Shown here in pieces: positions 1 to 9,163 of a stretch of DNA of 64,000 nt; positions within the stretch are counted from its first letter, which is position 1; every line of letters starts with the position of its first letter. The notes under the pieces are model-generated. The model was not told the DNA's origin and did no database searches. It saw nothing but the letters and a program-made list of their open reading frames with translations. The stretch is from Rahnella ecdela (GTDB lineage Bacteria > Pseudomonadota > Gammaproteobacteria > Enterobacterales > Enterobacteriaceae): the NCBI RefSeq assembly GCF_019049625.1, contig NZ_JAFMOY010000128.1, positions 1 through 64,000 on the forward strand, read 5' to 3'. Position numbers and translations under genes: made by a program.

Positions 1-80
1 CTTTTTATTCCGCCCTGGCCGGAGAGGTAATACTTCACGACAGCAATACGGAATTCCAGTGTGTAATTGGGCTTGCCCAT
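1..80 (-). CDS. IS3-family transposase OrfA, N-terminal 26 residues only (runs off the window)
   Basis: An ATG at 80-78 opens a frame to the window edge. The visible peptide begins MGKPNYTLEFRIAVVKYYL and goes on to Ser-Gly-Gln-Gly-Gly. This has the pattern of InsJ-like OrfA proteins of IS150-type elements (Met-x-Lys-Pro-x-Tyr, Glu-x-Arg, Val-Val, Tyr), the start of a helix-turn-helix that binds the element's ends. In this family OrfA is followed by OrfB, made by programmed frameshifting; that part lies outside the window. Only 80 bases are available, so completeness of the transposase cannot be judged. Confidence 0.75.
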   Translation of the reverse strand, partial: MGKPNYTLEFRIAVVKYYLSGQGGIK

Positions 81-127
81 AAATTGCACCTTACTCAGTT
101 AGTGTCCAACTTTTGGGGTGCAGTTCA
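1..127 (-). mobile_element. Left end of an IS3-family (IS150-group-like) insertion sequence
   Basis: The minus strand beginning at 127 opens with TG and a terminal inverted-repeat-like end, TGAACTGCACCCCAAAAGTT, followed by GGACA, the form typical of IS3-family elements of the IS150 group. About 48 bases in, an ORF starts whose first residues match the OrfA of such elements. The element continues beyond base 1, so its other end and the target duplication cannot be seen. It sits inside a TolC-like gene, whose reading frame runs cleanly up to base 128. The family call is firm; the group is likely but not proven. Confidence 0.85.
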
Positions 128-1088
128 GATAGAGCGGCGCGTCCACTTGTAACTGGATTTGATTATTCCAGTAAGGATTATTATTCGTTTCGTAGCGCGT
201 CCGGCTGGCCTGCAAACTCAACGTAGGTAAATAATTCGATTTAGCCTTACTGACTTCATAGGAGGCGGATTCCTGTTGTGTCTGAGCAAATAAAACCGTT
301 GGGATTTTCGAATAATCGATATTTTCCGGCACTACCGGATTATCAAAATCACTCGCGTTAAATGGCTGATAATATTTCGCCTTCACACCGGTCAGCGATT
401 CTAATTGTGCTTTCGCCGCCGATAAACTCGCCTGATATTGTTTAAGTGTTGAACGCATCCCTGAAATACGTGATTGAGCCTGCAATACATCGGAGCGGGT
501 ACTTAATCCCGCGTCCGCACGCAAGGACGACATTCTTCTGACATCTTCCAGCGCAAGGATATTGTCCTCAACCGTGCGAGTCAGATCCTGATATTTCAGG
601 ACGTCCAGATATGCGGTCGCGGTCTGTTCAGCAACGTCAGACAAGGTAGCCAGTAATTTATAGTGGTAGCTTTCCTGCGTTGATTTCTGCTGGCTGACAT
701 TAGCGTTCGTTTTGCCAAAATCATAAACCAGCTGAGAAAGCGTCAAACCATAAGCGGCCGCATTATTCAGGCTGTTAGAGAAATCCTGCTGGGTTGAGTT
801 ACCGGTATTCGCTGTCAGACCGACCTGCGGATACCACGCGCTTTGCGCTTCGCGGATCTGCGCCTGGCCGATCCCGAGCTGATATGCTTGCTGTGTCACG
901 GAAGGACTGCGTGAAAATGCCTGCAAAATGGTTGATTTCAGATCAACCGAATCGAGCTCTCTCATTGCCGGCGCATTAGCCCATGCATTGACACTTTTTG
1001 TAACACTGGCAGGAACCGACACAGGCAATGTCAGAAATACAATCAAAACGCTTAACTGTATGGCAAAAATCCTAACCATCTTTTTCAT
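128..1088 (-). pseudogene. TolC-family type I secretion outer-membrane protein, 3' end removed by the insertion sequence
   Basis: The first ~320 residues are a TolC/LapE-like outer-membrane channel: an N-terminal signal sequence, then OEP repeats with periodic coiled-coil helices (for example the Ser-Gln-Leu-Val-Tyr-Asp-Phe-Gly-Lys motif near residue 120). Family members are about 430-480 residues, so roughly a quarter is missing. The native frame stops at the IS boundary (127/128); the ORF then reads eight or nine IS-encoded residues to a stop at 99-101. Such proteins export large adhesins or proteases together with an ABC transporter and a membrane-fusion protein, none of which is visible here. 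The lost part includes the second half of the repeat pair, so the product is probably non-functional unless the gene is duplicated elsewhere. Confidence 0.8.
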
Positions 1089-2157
1089 CTGACACTCCTG
1101 TCATTTTCCTTGGGAGAACGTCCTCGCGCCGTCTTTGCGCAGTCCTCCAAACCCCTGCTCCATGTGACTTCTGAGACCATTATTACAATGTTTGCGCAGC
1201 AGAAAAAGTGGTCAAAAAATACGTAAACAGGTTGAAATACCATCCATATAAAGAATATTCCTATTAATCGCATTCATGAGATGAATGTGATTAATGTTAT
1301 AAATCAGTATGTTGTTTTTAGAAAAAAATGGAAAAATCTGATCGTCTTAGAAGAGGATTTACAGGGGAAATTAGCTTCTTACCGGAGAAAGGTTTTACAA
1401 AAGTCAGTCATATCTTAGAAGAATTTGCAAAATCCTTACAAATAAACGCCTCTTATTTCCCGTTTAACAGTCATTCGTGGCCGTGATTTGATGAGAAAAG
1501 GAAGAATAAAATAAATCTTAACCTGAAGGTTAAAAAGAAACATTTTCTTAACAACGATTTAAATACAACGTAAAAATAACCGATAATAACGCGCCGAAAT
1601 GATTAAAAAACGGCTAACAATCACCCCTAAGTATTATCAACACCCTTGATGACCAGAGAGATATAAAAACGTAACCGGTGAAGTATGGTGAGACGATATA
1701 CTTTCGAAATTTACTGAATTCGAAAGCTCAGAAGAATTCATAAAAGGTTTGTGACTGACGGGATAACCTTCAGACAACAAATTTCAGTTCTGTTAATAGT
1801 TTTATTTTGAGAAGTTAGAGAGAACGGCGGATTTCTTTTCTGGTGTCTAAAAGTGTCAATTTTTGTACATTAACTTAAGAATGTTTAAGTATTAAACGAC
1901 GAAATTAAAAATAATCCTAAATGTGTAATTTATTATGTTATCTAAACTAAAAATAACATCTATTATCAGCAGGTTGCGCAACTGGTTTAAAAATGTTTAT
2001 TTACATGATAATGAGATGATAATTTTTGGTTACGTTGACGACTGCATTCTTACCCGATAGTATACCGGAAAGCTTATTTGGTAATAATAACGGAGATGTA
2101 TTATCAGGTATACGCAATGATCTCTACGGAAGCCGCTGCATTTAAAGGAATGGATTA
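1089..2157. other. AT-rich gene-free spacer upstream of the TolC-like gene and the first LuxR gene
   Basis: About 1.07 kb separate two divergent genes and no convincing ORF is present; a 62-codon frame at 1085-1273 on the minus strand has no recognisable content. The spacer is much richer in A+T than the flanking housekeeping genes. It contains a perfect 8-bp inverted repeat (CTTTCGAA at 1701-1708, TTCGAAAG at 1719-1726) and two copies of TCTTAGAAGA near 1345 and 1412. The length and composition suit a heavily regulated (for example H-NS-bound) promoter region; that is inference. Confidence 0.5.
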
Positions 2158-2742
2158 ATGATGCGCATTGCACTTATTGACTCATGCACATTGACATATG
2201 TAGGATTAAAAAACCTATTTTCTTTAATCCACACAACTGCAGGCATAACGTTCAATCATATCAGTGCGGAAGCAGCGCTGGATAAAAACGCAGAAACATT
2301 CGACATTTATATCATAGAACCCGGAGAAATTGGCTTCGAGTTTAATATTGATAAATATATCTATAATTTAAAATCAATTACCAAGCAGGAAAGCAAATTC
2401 ATCATCTTTAGCAACAACATCATTGTTAACAGCAAGTTAGCTGACTTTTGTTTATGCAAAGAAAACTCATTCTCAAAAGTTTACTTCTTCTTTGACAGCT
2501 TACTGCAAGGGAAATACGACGCGATCAGGCCTTTCGTCGAGGACTATTTACTGAGTAAAAACGAGGTCATTTTGCTGCGCTGTCTGTCTAAAAATCAACG
2601 CATGAAAAGCATTGAGAAGATCACCGCAATCCCAATATCGAACCTTTATTACTATAAATACAGTGCGATGAGAAAACTCAGTCTTAAAAGCACCAAAGAG
2701 TTGTTTCATTATCTTAACCGGGTACTCAATCACTCAGTCTGA
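2158..2742 (+). CDS. LuxR-type transcriptional regulator, RcsA/BglJ-like
   Basis: The 194-residue protein has a receiver-like N-terminal half without the usual phospho-acceptor pattern and a C-terminal LuxR/FixJ helix-turn-helix at about residues 135-190 (Leu-Ser-Lys-Asn-Glu, then a recognition-helix region ending Arg-Lys-Leu-Ser-Leu-Lys-Ser-Thr-Lys-Glu-Leu). This layout is that of RcsA, BglJ and MatA, which act without phosphorylation and often pair with RcsB. It faces away from the truncated secretion gene across a long AT-rich spacer and is followed by a strong terminator, so it is probably a single-gene unit. The helix-turn-helix is divergent, and the regulated genes are unknown. Confidence 0.75.
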   Translation: MMRIALIDSCTLTYVGLKNLFSLIHTTAGITFNHISAEAALDKNAETFDIYIIEPGEIGFEFNIDKYIYNLKSITKQESKFIIFSNNIIVNSKLADFCLCKENSFSKVYFFFDSLLQGKYDAIRPFVEDYLLSKNEVILLRCLSKNQRMKSIEKITAIPISNLYYYKYSAMRKLSLKSTKELFHYLNRVLNHSV

Positions 2743-2769
2743 CACCAGGATTTTAGTATTTTGACCAAC

Positions 2770-2802
2770 AAAAAAGCTATCGTGTAACGATAGCTTTTTT
2801 TA
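2770..2802 (+). terminator. Rho-independent terminator after the first LuxR gene
   Basis: A 10-bp stem (AAAGCTATCG and CGATAGCTTT) with a five-base loop is followed by a T run, and preceded by an A run. It can serve this gene and also the convergent LuxR gene on the other strand. Confidence 0.9.
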
Positions 2803-2856
2803 TGTCTTATAACAGCGAAGTTTTAGATTACCCTGGTAAGCAGATCTGCGTGCTGG

Positions 2857-3471
2857 TTACTGCATCAGATACTTGTACAAATCAATCGAATTTTTAAGCC
2901 CTAATTTTTTCATCGCATTCCGTTTATGGGTACTGATCGTCTTATTGCTCTTCCCCATCTTTTCCGCCACACCGGAATTCGTCTTCATGCTTTTAATTTC
3001 ACACAATACTTCACGTTCCATTGACGTCAGACACATTCTGGCTGGAACAAAGGCTTCATTTTTCTTTCTGTTTAAATAGGGACTGATAGTCATCTGATAA
3101 TTAAGGTCAACGACGCCGGTAATGAGCATCTTTCTGAGCACCGTCAGTTCTTCCTGTTCAGAAATGAGCATATCAATATTCTCTTCAACAAGCCGTGTCA
3201 GTCTGTCGTATTGTTCAATCTTAGTGATCACAATAACGCGCGGTGGCTTATATAGAAAATCCATTCTCCGGAGGAACTTAATCACAGAGTTAAAGTTATC
3301 AACGTTATTATTTATCTCAATAATAATACAATCTACATTCATACCAATTCCCGACTCGTAGAAGTCATTCAATGACGAAAACAAATGCACTTTAGAATTG
3401 ACGTGATGAAGAATCGAAGAGAGCGTCAGCATCTCATAATAACCAGAGTGGATAACAACCGTTTGCTTCAT
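2857..3471 (-). CDS. Second LuxR-type transcriptional regulator, RcsA/BglJ-like
   Basis: The 204-residue protein again joins a degenerate receiver-like domain (residues 1-125) to a well-formed LuxR helix-turn-helix at about 145-204, with Leu-Thr-Ser-Met-Glu-Arg-Glu-Val-Leu, Lys-Ser-Asn-Lys-Thr-Ile-Ser-Thr-His-Lys and Met-Lys-Lys-Leu-Gly-Leu. The last segment is the classic DNA-recognition region, clearer here than in the neighbour at 2158-2742. The two genes converge on a shared terminator. Their similar plan suggests a related pair, although the sequences are not close. Targets are unknown; biofilm or surface-structure control is a guess from the neighbouring secretion gene. Confidence 0.8.
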   Translation of the reverse strand: MKQTVVIHSGYYEMLTLSSILHHVNSKVHLFSSLNDFYESGIGMNVDCIIIEINNNVDNFNSVIKFLRRMDFLYKPPRVIVITKIEQYDRLTRLVEENIDMLISEQEELTVLRKMLITGVVDLNYQMTISPYLNRKKNEAFVPARMCLTSMEREVLCEIKSMKTNSGVAEKMGKSNKTISTHKRNAMKKLGLKNSIDLYKYLMQ

Positions 3472-4073
3472 TTTTCATTCCGTTGGTAGTACTTTCCGTT
3501 GTAAATCCTTTCTGAGGAAAAATCCTAATCCTCCTGAATACGAAGCAATCTTAGTGGGGCCGTTTTGACATGTCGATAGCGGGGAAGCCGGGTGGGAAAA
3601 CTTAGGAATTTTCTAAATTTATTATATAACTCTGTGAATCTCGAAGTTATTAAAAATTAAAAACCACTCCTTAACATTTTTATAGCACAAAACACCATGA
3701 TATAATAATAACCAGTCACTTTGTCTATTTAAATTCACCGCGGATTATTTTGACTGTCTGATTGACAAGATTTTCAGGATCATTATGTTGAGCAGATAAA
3801 TGGCAGATATTCAGTAAAACTCAATCCACATTAAACAAATCACAATATTTATTCACTTCGGTTAGGAATTTTATAGTTTTTTAAATGAAAAAAATCAGAA
3901 AAGAAGTTTGTTTAATTTTTAGCACAAAATAACAAGTCTTCTACGTAACAAAAGGGGGTATCCATCGCGAAATCACAGGGGGGCATTTATGATTATGAGG
4001 GAGATTGACCCGTTCAGCGCAAACGGCTGAACGGGGGATTACTGGCGTAAGCAATATCTTTTTGCTGGCAAGC
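3472..4073. other. AT-rich gene-free spacer with a terminator-like hairpin
   Basis: About 600 bases without a supported gene, AT-rich through 3600-3950. Near its right edge lies a perfect 10-bp stem (CCCGTTCAGC at 4009-4018, GCTGAACGGG at 4026-4035), placed to end transcription of the yhiN-like gene on the minus strand, although no long T run follows. The left part should hold the promoter of the LuxR gene that ends at 2857. Confidence 0.5.
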
Positions 4074-5270
4074 TTAACGGAAAGCCACCAGATCCTGCGC
4101 ACATGCCCAGGCAGAACTCCAGGCCCACTGGAAATTGTATCCGCCGAGCCAGCCGGTCACATCCACCACTTCGCCGATGAAATACAAACCGGGGACTTTC
4201 GCCGCCGCCATCGTTTTAGATGACAACTCTTTGGTATCGACCCCGCCGAGCGTGACTTCCGCCGTGCGATAACCTTCGGTACCATTTGGCTGCACCTGCC
4301 AGTTTTGCAGCTGCTCCACCAGTTCAGCTTGTTGCGGAACGTTCAGCTGTTTAAGCGTGACATCCGGCAGTTGCCCCAGAGTTTGTAAACATTCGACCAG
4401 ACGCTTCGGCAGTTGCATCGCCAGCGTATTTTTCAGGCTCTGGTTCGGGTGATCCTGCCGCTGCGTATTCAGAAACGCCGCCAGATCTACATCAGGCAGT
4501 AAGTTAACGCTCACAAACTCGCCAGGCTGCCAGTAGCTCGAAAGCTGTAAAACGGCCGGTCCTGACATGCCGCGATGAGTAAACAGAATGCTTTCCCGGA
4601 AAACGGTACCGTCTTCGGCGGTCATCACCGCAGGCACAGAGACGCCGGAAAGCGTCTGTAAATGCTCGAGCAGCGGTTTATGCAGGGTAAAAGGCACCAG
4701 ACCGGCGCGGGTCGGCAACACTTTCAGGCCAAACTGCTCCGCCAGCCGGTAACCAAATGGCGAAGCACCGAGCCCCGGCATGGAAAGTCCGCCGCTGGCC
4801 ACAACAAGTGAGTGAGTACTCACAGTTGAGCCGTTCACTTTGATAATAAAGCCTTCTTCCGTTTTCTGAACGTCAGTGATTTCACTTCTCAGACGTACAT
4901 CGACATTTCCCAGTTCGCACTCTTTATCCAGCATCGCCACAATCTGCTGCGCGGACTCATCACAAAATAGCTGACCGAGGGTTTTCTCGTGCCAGGCAAT
5001 GTCGTAACGGTTGACCATATCAATGAAATCCCATTGGGTATAACGCGCCAGTGCGGATTTACAGAAATGTGGGTTTTCAGAAAGGTAAGCAGCGGGCTCG
5101 GCATAAAGGTTAGTGAAGTTACAGCGTCCGCCGCCTGACATTATAATTTTACGTCCGGTTTTTTTGCCATTATCCAGCAGCAGAACCCGGCAGCCACCCT
5201 GTCCGGCCTGTGCCGCACAGAACATTCCTGCCGCACCTGCACCAATGACGACCACATCAACCTGTTCCAC
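4074..5270 (-). CDS. yhiN: FAD-dependent oxidoreductase of the HI0933/YhiN family
   Basis: The 398-residue protein has an N-terminal dinucleotide-binding fold (Val-Ile-Gly-Ala-Gly-Ala-Ala-Gly, residues 8-15) followed by the family hallmark Gly-Arg-Lys-Ile-Ile-Met-Ser-Gly-Gly-Gly-Arg-Cys-Asn-Phe-Thr-Asn around 39-54. The C-terminus carries the second flavin-contact motif Gly-Gly-Tyr-Asn-Phe-Gln-Trp-Ala. Length matches E. coli YhiN. The substrate of this family is not established. In E. coli the gene also lies beside and opposite pitA, as here, so the assignment by context is strong. Confidence 0.93.
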   Translation of the reverse strand: MEQVDVVVIGAGAAGMFCAAQAGQGGCRVLLLDNGKKTGRKIIMSGGGRCNFTNLYAEPAAYLSENPHFCKSALARYTQWDFIDMVNRYDIAWHEKTLGQLFCDESAQQIVAMLDKECELGNVDVRLRSEITDVQKTEEGFIIKVNGSTVSTHSLVVASGGLSMPGLGASPFGYRLAEQFGLKVLPTRAGLVPFTLHKPLLEHLQTLSGVSVPAVMTAEDGTVFRESILFTHRGMSGPAVLQLSSYWQPGEFVSVNLLPDVDLAAFLNTQRQDHPNQSLKNTLAMQLPKRLVECLQTLGQLPDVTLKQLNVPQQAELVEQLQNWQVQPNGTEGYRTAEVTLGGVDTKELSSKTMAAAKVPGLYFIGEVVDVTGWLGGYNFQWAWSSAWACAQDLVAFR

Positions 5271-5590
5271 TTTTGGCCTCTCTTTATGAATATTCGACTA
5301 CGTTTTAGATAGGGTTTCCCCTTTCTGAAAGGGCGTTCTGCCCCTGAGTGGCGCGAATTGTAAGGGACAGACGCATCTTAAACCAGCCAGACAGCTTGCT
5401 TTCTGAACGTCGTAAGTAAATGTTTCAGCCAGCAAAGGAGGAATAACTTTTTGATAATTAAAAATTTAATTGAAACACGTCCGATTATTGGACTGTTTTT
5501 AGTCAAAAAAATGTCATATTTTCCTTTTCCCCTTACCCTGTTCTCGCAGATAATGCGCGGCGTTCATGACCACTAACTGGCGTAACAATT
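5271..5590. promoter_or_regulatory. Divergent promoter region yhiN / pitA
   Basis: About 320 bases between divergent genes with no ORF. The half near pitA (5450-5525) is AT-rich and suits promoter sequences for pitA; I cannot place exact -35 and -10 hexamers with confidence, and no clear Pho box was seen. Confidence 0.4.
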
Positions 5591-7096
5591 ATGCTGCATC
5601 TATTTGCCGGGTTGGATATTCATACCGGTTCGTTATTGATTCTCGCGTTACTGTTTGTTCTGTTCTACGAAGCCATTAACGGCTTCCATGATACGGCCAA
5701 CGCAGTAGCAACCGTCATCTATACCCGGGCAATGCGTTCGCAATTAGCGGTCGTGATGGCAGGGGTATTTAACTTCTTTGGCGTCCTGCTCGGTGGTTTG
5801 AGCGTGGCTTATGCCATCGTCCATTTACTCCCAACCGATTTGCTGCTCAATGTAGGTTCCGCACATGGCCTTGCCATGGTGTTCTCTATGTTACTCGCGG
5901 CGATCATCTGGAACCTCGGCACATGGTATTTTGGTTTGCCGGCGTCCAGTTCCCATACCCTTATCGGCGCCATAATTGGCGTAGGGCTGACAAATGCATT
6001 AATGACTCATACGTCTGTGGTCGATGCATTAAACATCCCTAAAATGATGGGTATTTTTGCTTCGCTGATTATCTCTCCGCTGGTCGGGATGATTATCGCC
6101 GGTACCATGATTTTCCTGCTGCGCCGTTACTGGAGTGGCAACAAGAAACATGCCCGTATCCATCTGACACCGGCGGAACGTGAGAAGAAAGACGGCAAGA
6201 AAAAGCCGCCATTCTGGACGCGTACCGGTCTGATTTTATCGGCTATCGGCGTGAGTTTCTCTCACGGCGCTAACGATGGTCAGAAGGGTATTGGCCTGAT
6301 CATGCTGGTTCTGATTGGGGTAGCACCCGCCGGTTTTGTGGTGAATATGAGCGCGACTGGCTACGACATTACCCGTACCCGCGACGCCGTAACCCATCTC
6401 GGCCAGTATTATCAGCAACATGTTGATGCCGTGCCGCACGTGATTGCACAGACGCCGATGGTGCCTGCACCTGACGTGAATATCGCACCGACCAACGAGC
6501 CTAAAGTGTTCCACTGCGACAGCAGCCACGCACTTGACGCTATTGGCCGCGCGCAAACACTGCTGACCAATCTTCAGTCTTACAGCGACCTGTCACCGGA
6601 AGAACGCAGCCATATGCGTCGCCTGTTGATGTGTGTTTCTGATACTGCGGATAAAGTGGCCAAGCTGCCGGAAACCTCCGCAGCGGACAAACGCTTCCTC
6701 GGCGAGCTGAAAACAGACATTCTGCAAACTGTTGAATACGCGCCAATCTGGATAATCATTGCTGTCGCTCTGGCGCTGGCACTGGGAACCATGATTGGCT
6801 GGAAACGCGTGGCAACTACCATCGGTGAGAAGATTGGTAAGAAAGGCATGACTTACGCACAAGGCTTGTCTGCACAGGTGACAGCAGCTGTTTCCATCGG
6901 CGTTGCCAGCTATACAGGTATGCCGGTTTCCACCACACACGTGCTGTCATCTGCGGTTGCAGGGACCATGATTGTGGATGGCGGCGGTGTGCAGTCGAAG
7001 ACGGTGAAGAACATCGCAATGGCATGGATCTTAACCCTGCCAGTGTCGATTGTGCTTTCCGGCGTGCTGTACTGGCTTGCGCTGAAGCTTATCTGA
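5591..7096 (+). CDS. pitA: Low-affinity inorganic phosphate/metal-phosphate transporter PitA
   Basis: The 501-residue inner-membrane protein imports phosphate, as a neutral metal-phosphate complex, using the proton gradient. It has many hydrophobic segments and both copies of the PiT signature: [12 protein letters not shown] near residue 30 and Ser-His-Gly-Ala-Asn-Asp-Gly-Gln-Lys near 226. A long hydrophilic loop (about 260-385) separates the two halves, as in E. coli PitA, and length agrees with the family. The gene stands alone between yhiN and uspB and ends in a strong terminator. Confidence 0.97.
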   Translation: MLHLFAGLDIHTGSLLILALLFVLFYEAINGFHDTANAVATVIYTRAMRSQLAVVMAGVFNFFGVLLGGLSVAYAIVHLLPTDLLLNVGSAHGLAMVFSMLLAAIIWNLGTWYFGLPASSSHTLIGAIIGVGLTNALMTHTSVVDALNIPKMMGIFASLIISPLVGMIIAGTMIFLLRRYWSGNKKHARIHLTPAEREKKDGKKKPPFWTRTGLILSAIGVSFSHGANDGQKGIGLIMLVLIGVAPAGFVVNMSATGYDITRTRDAVTHLGQYYQQHVDAVPHVIAQTPMVPAPDVNIAPTNEPKVFHCDSSHALDAIGRAQTLLTNLQSYSDLSPEERSHMRRLLMCVSDTADKVAKLPETSAADKRFLGELKTDILQTVEYAPIWIIIAVALALALGTMIGWKRVATTIGEKIGKKGMTYAQGLSAQVTAAVSIGVASYTGMPVSTTHVLSSAVAGTMIVDGGGVQSKTVKNIAMAWILTLPVSIVLSGVLYWLALKLI

Positions 7097-7114
7097 TAGC
7101 TTTCTGAACGGCAT

Positions 7115-7150
7115 TAAAAAGGCGACCATGCTCAGCAGGTCGCCTTTTTT
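7115..7150 (+). terminator. Terminator of pitA
   Basis: GGCGACC (7121-7127) pairs with GGTCGCC (7138-7144), followed by a run of six T and preceded by AAAAA. It lies 20-50 bases after the pitA stop codon. Confidence 0.9.
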
Positions 7151-7192
7151 GTTTCCTTTTCCACACATCCTCCCTCACGTTTGTTTCAGTTT

Positions 7193-7528
7193 CTAATACC
7201 AGATAAGCATTGCTAACATGCTGATTAATATTAATCCAACCAGTGCAGTTGTCAGGATAAACTGACCGCGGACCCGTTCACAACGGCGGATAAACTCAGG
7301 ATCGTGATGTTCAACATAGCGCTGAGCATAAATATAACGCACCAGTCTTATCTGCTTGCTGGGCTGACCGTGCGATGTGAAAAACCCTCCGCCATCGACG
7401 TACTGATACAGCAGCGGATCGCACCCCCGCAGAACCACCAGCAATGCGCGCAAGGAAGAGTAATAGCGCAGCATATTCACGACACACACAAAACATAAAG
7501 CCCAAAACAGCGCAACGGGACTGATCAT
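7193..7528 (-). CDS. uspB: Universal stress protein B
   Basis: The 111-residue protein is almost identical in length and sequence to E. coli UspB: one N-terminal membrane helix ([10 protein letters not shown]), a conserved central segment [10 protein letters not shown], and a second C-terminal helix. In E. coli it is an inner-membrane protein made in stationary phase under sigma-S and linked to ethanol tolerance; its molecular role is not known. It is divergent from uspA, as in E. coli. Confidence 0.95.
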   Translation of the reverse strand: MISPVALFWALCFVCVVNMLRYYSSLRALLVVLRGCDPLLYQYVDGGGFFTSHGQPSKQIRLVRYIYAQRYVEHHDPEFIRRCERVRGQFILTTALVGLILISMLAMLIWY

Positions 7529-7867
7529 GATTCCCCCTCAAGGCGAACTGACACCGCGCAATGCACCGCCAAAATAGCTGCGCATACCCGACGTTTCGCC
7601 CTGCCTTTCCGCAATTTCACACCCCCGGGCAAACTGCGCCCGCCCTCTTTTCGTACCACAGAAGATTGCCAAAGCAGCAGAAGCCTGCATTATTGAGTGT
7701 AGGAAACGAATCCCGAACTGTTCATATTATTTGCATCTATAGATGCCCGGATTTGGAAATGGGATCTGTATGCTTGATTTCTCTCACCATTTTGGCGCTA
7801 TACTGAAGTCATGACATTCGCATGATGCTGATATTGCTATTAACCGACTTATGGAAGGAGTTTTCTT
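7529..7867. promoter_or_regulatory. Divergent promoter region uspB / uspA
   Basis: About 340 bases hold the promoters of both stress genes. ORFs read through it show no protein character. The AT-rich segment 7700-7850 precedes uspA, whose start is fixed by the ribosome-binding site GGAAGGAG at 7853-7860. Exact promoter hexamers could not be assigned with certainty. Confidence 0.45.
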
Positions 7868-8308
7868 ATGGCTTACAAACACATATTGATTGCTGTTGAC
7901 CTCTCACCTGAGAGCAAAGTTTTAGTCGAGAAAGCGGTTTCCATGGCGCGTCCGTACAACGCCAAGGTGTCCCTGATCCACGTCGATGTGAACTATTCTG
8001 ACCTGTATACCGGTCTAATCGACGTCAATCTGGGTGACATGCAGAAACGCATTTCCGAAGAGACTCACCACGCGCTGAATGAACTGTCGCAAAACGCCGG
8101 TTACCCGATTTCAGAAACCCTGAGCGGCAGCGGCGATTTAGCGCAGGTGCTGGTGGATGCCATCAACAAATACGGCGTGGATTTAGTGCTGTGCGGCCAT
8201 CACCAGGATTTCTGGAGCAAACTGATGTCGTCTGCGCGCCAGCTGATCAACACTGTTCATATCGACATGCTGATCGTGCCTTTGCGCGATGAGGAAGAAG
8301 AAGCGTAA
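7868..8308 (+). CDS. uspA: Universal stress protein A
   Basis: The 146-residue cytoplasmic protein matches E. coli UspA throughout, starting [17 protein letters not shown]. It has the Rossmann-like Usp fold, forms dimers and is phosphorylated in stationary phase; it helps cells withstand starvation and oxidative damage. It lacks the ATP-binding Gly-2x-Gly-9x-Gly-Ser/Thr pattern found in other Usp classes, as expected for the UspA class. Start choice is supported by a strong ribosome-binding site. In E. coli the peptide transporter gene dtpB follows; here rsmJ comes next instead. Confidence 0.97.
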   Translation: MAYKHILIAVDLSPESKVLVEKAVSMARPYNAKVSLIHVDVNYSDLYTGLIDVNLGDMQKRISEETHHALNELSQNAGYPISETLSGSGDLAQVLVDAINKYGVDLVLCGHHQDFWSKLMSSARQLINTVHIDMLIVPLRDEEEEA

Positions 8309-8335
8309 GACGTATTATTGCCTTAACGCTGACAT

Positions 8336-8372
8336 AAAAATGCCCGCAGGTGAAAACCGGCGGGCATTTTTT
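8336..8372. terminator. Bidirectional terminator between uspA and rsmJ
   Basis: TGCCCGC and GCGGGCA form the stem, flanked by AAAAA on the left and TTTTTT on the right, so it can end the convergent uspA and prlC-rsmJ transcripts. Confidence 0.9.
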
Positions 8373-8407
8373 ATGACGATAATGGAACTGGCTAAAGCGG
8401 CAGCGCG

Positions 8408-9154
8408 TTACAGCGGCGTATAAATATCAAATCTGTGACTCTTGGTCACAACAGCGGCCTGTGCGGCGATATCGGCCATTGGAGGGGCGTAGTCCGGGCG
8501 TTTCACCACAATGCGTTTGGTCGCTAAGCGGCGTGCTGGTTCCAGCAGACCGTCGGCATCTTCATCCGGGCCCACTAATCCCTGAAACACCCGCATCTCT
8601 TTCTTCACCAGCGCACTTTTTTGTTTGTGCGGATACATCGGGTCGAGATACACCACTTCCGGCTTTGGCGACAGTTCAGAAAGCGCGGTCAGGCTGGAGG
8701 CATGCAGCAGTGTCATGCGTTCACGCAGCCACGGGCCAATCTCCGCATCGCGATAGCCACGCGCCAGCCCGTCATCGAGCAATGCCGCGACGACCGGATT
8801 ACGCTCCAGCATCCGCACTTTGCAGCCCAGAGACGCCAGTACAAACGCATCGCGGCCCAGTCCTGCTGTCGCATCCACAACATCCGGCAGGTAGCTGCCT
8901 TTGATACCGACGGCTTTAGCTACCGCTTCACCGCGTCCGCCGCCGAATTTGCGACGATGCGCCATCGTGCCACCGACGAAATCGACAAAAATCGCGCCGA
9001 GTTTTGGTTCGTCGCGTTTGCGTAATTCCAGACGTTCAGGCGTCAGCACCAGCGCCATAATGGCATCCGGATCGGACGTCAGATTCCAGCGCTGCGCCAG
9101 AACAGATAAGGCGCCTTCATCGGCGCCTTCTTCACACAGTAAACACACACTCAC
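8408..9154 (-). CDS. rsmJ: 16S rRNA (guanine-1516-N2)-methyltransferase RsmJ
   Basis: The 248-residue protein transfers a methyl group from S-adenosylmethionine to G1516 of 16S rRNA. It shows the SAM-binding motif [10 protein letters not shown] near residue 111 and the catalytic Tyr-Leu-Asp-Pro-Met-Tyr-Pro motif near 170 (the D/N-P-P-Y/F-type motif of amino-group methyltransferases), followed by Lys-Ser-Ala. Length agrees with E. coli RsmJ. It begins nine bases after the prlC stop, so the two are almost certainly co-transcribed, as in E. coli. Confidence 0.95.
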   Translation of the reverse strand: MSVCLLCEEGADEGALSVLAQRWNLTSDPDAIMALVLTPERLELRKRDEPKLGAIFVDFVGGTMAHRRKFGGGRGEAVAKAVGIKGSYLPDVVDATAGLGRDAFVLASLGCKVRMLERNPVVAALLDDGLARGYRDAEIGPWLRERMTLLHASSLTALSELSPKPEVVYLDPMYPHKQKSALVKKEMRVFQGLVGPDEDADGLLEPARRLATKRIVVKRPDYAPPMADIAAQAAVVTKSHRFDIYTPL

Positions 9155-9163
9155 AGGCAGAGA

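Noticed and set aside
1085-1273. 62-codon ORF on the minus strand in the spacer before the TolC-like gene
   Set aside because: It overlaps the promoter region of that gene, has no clear ribosome-binding site and its content looks random.
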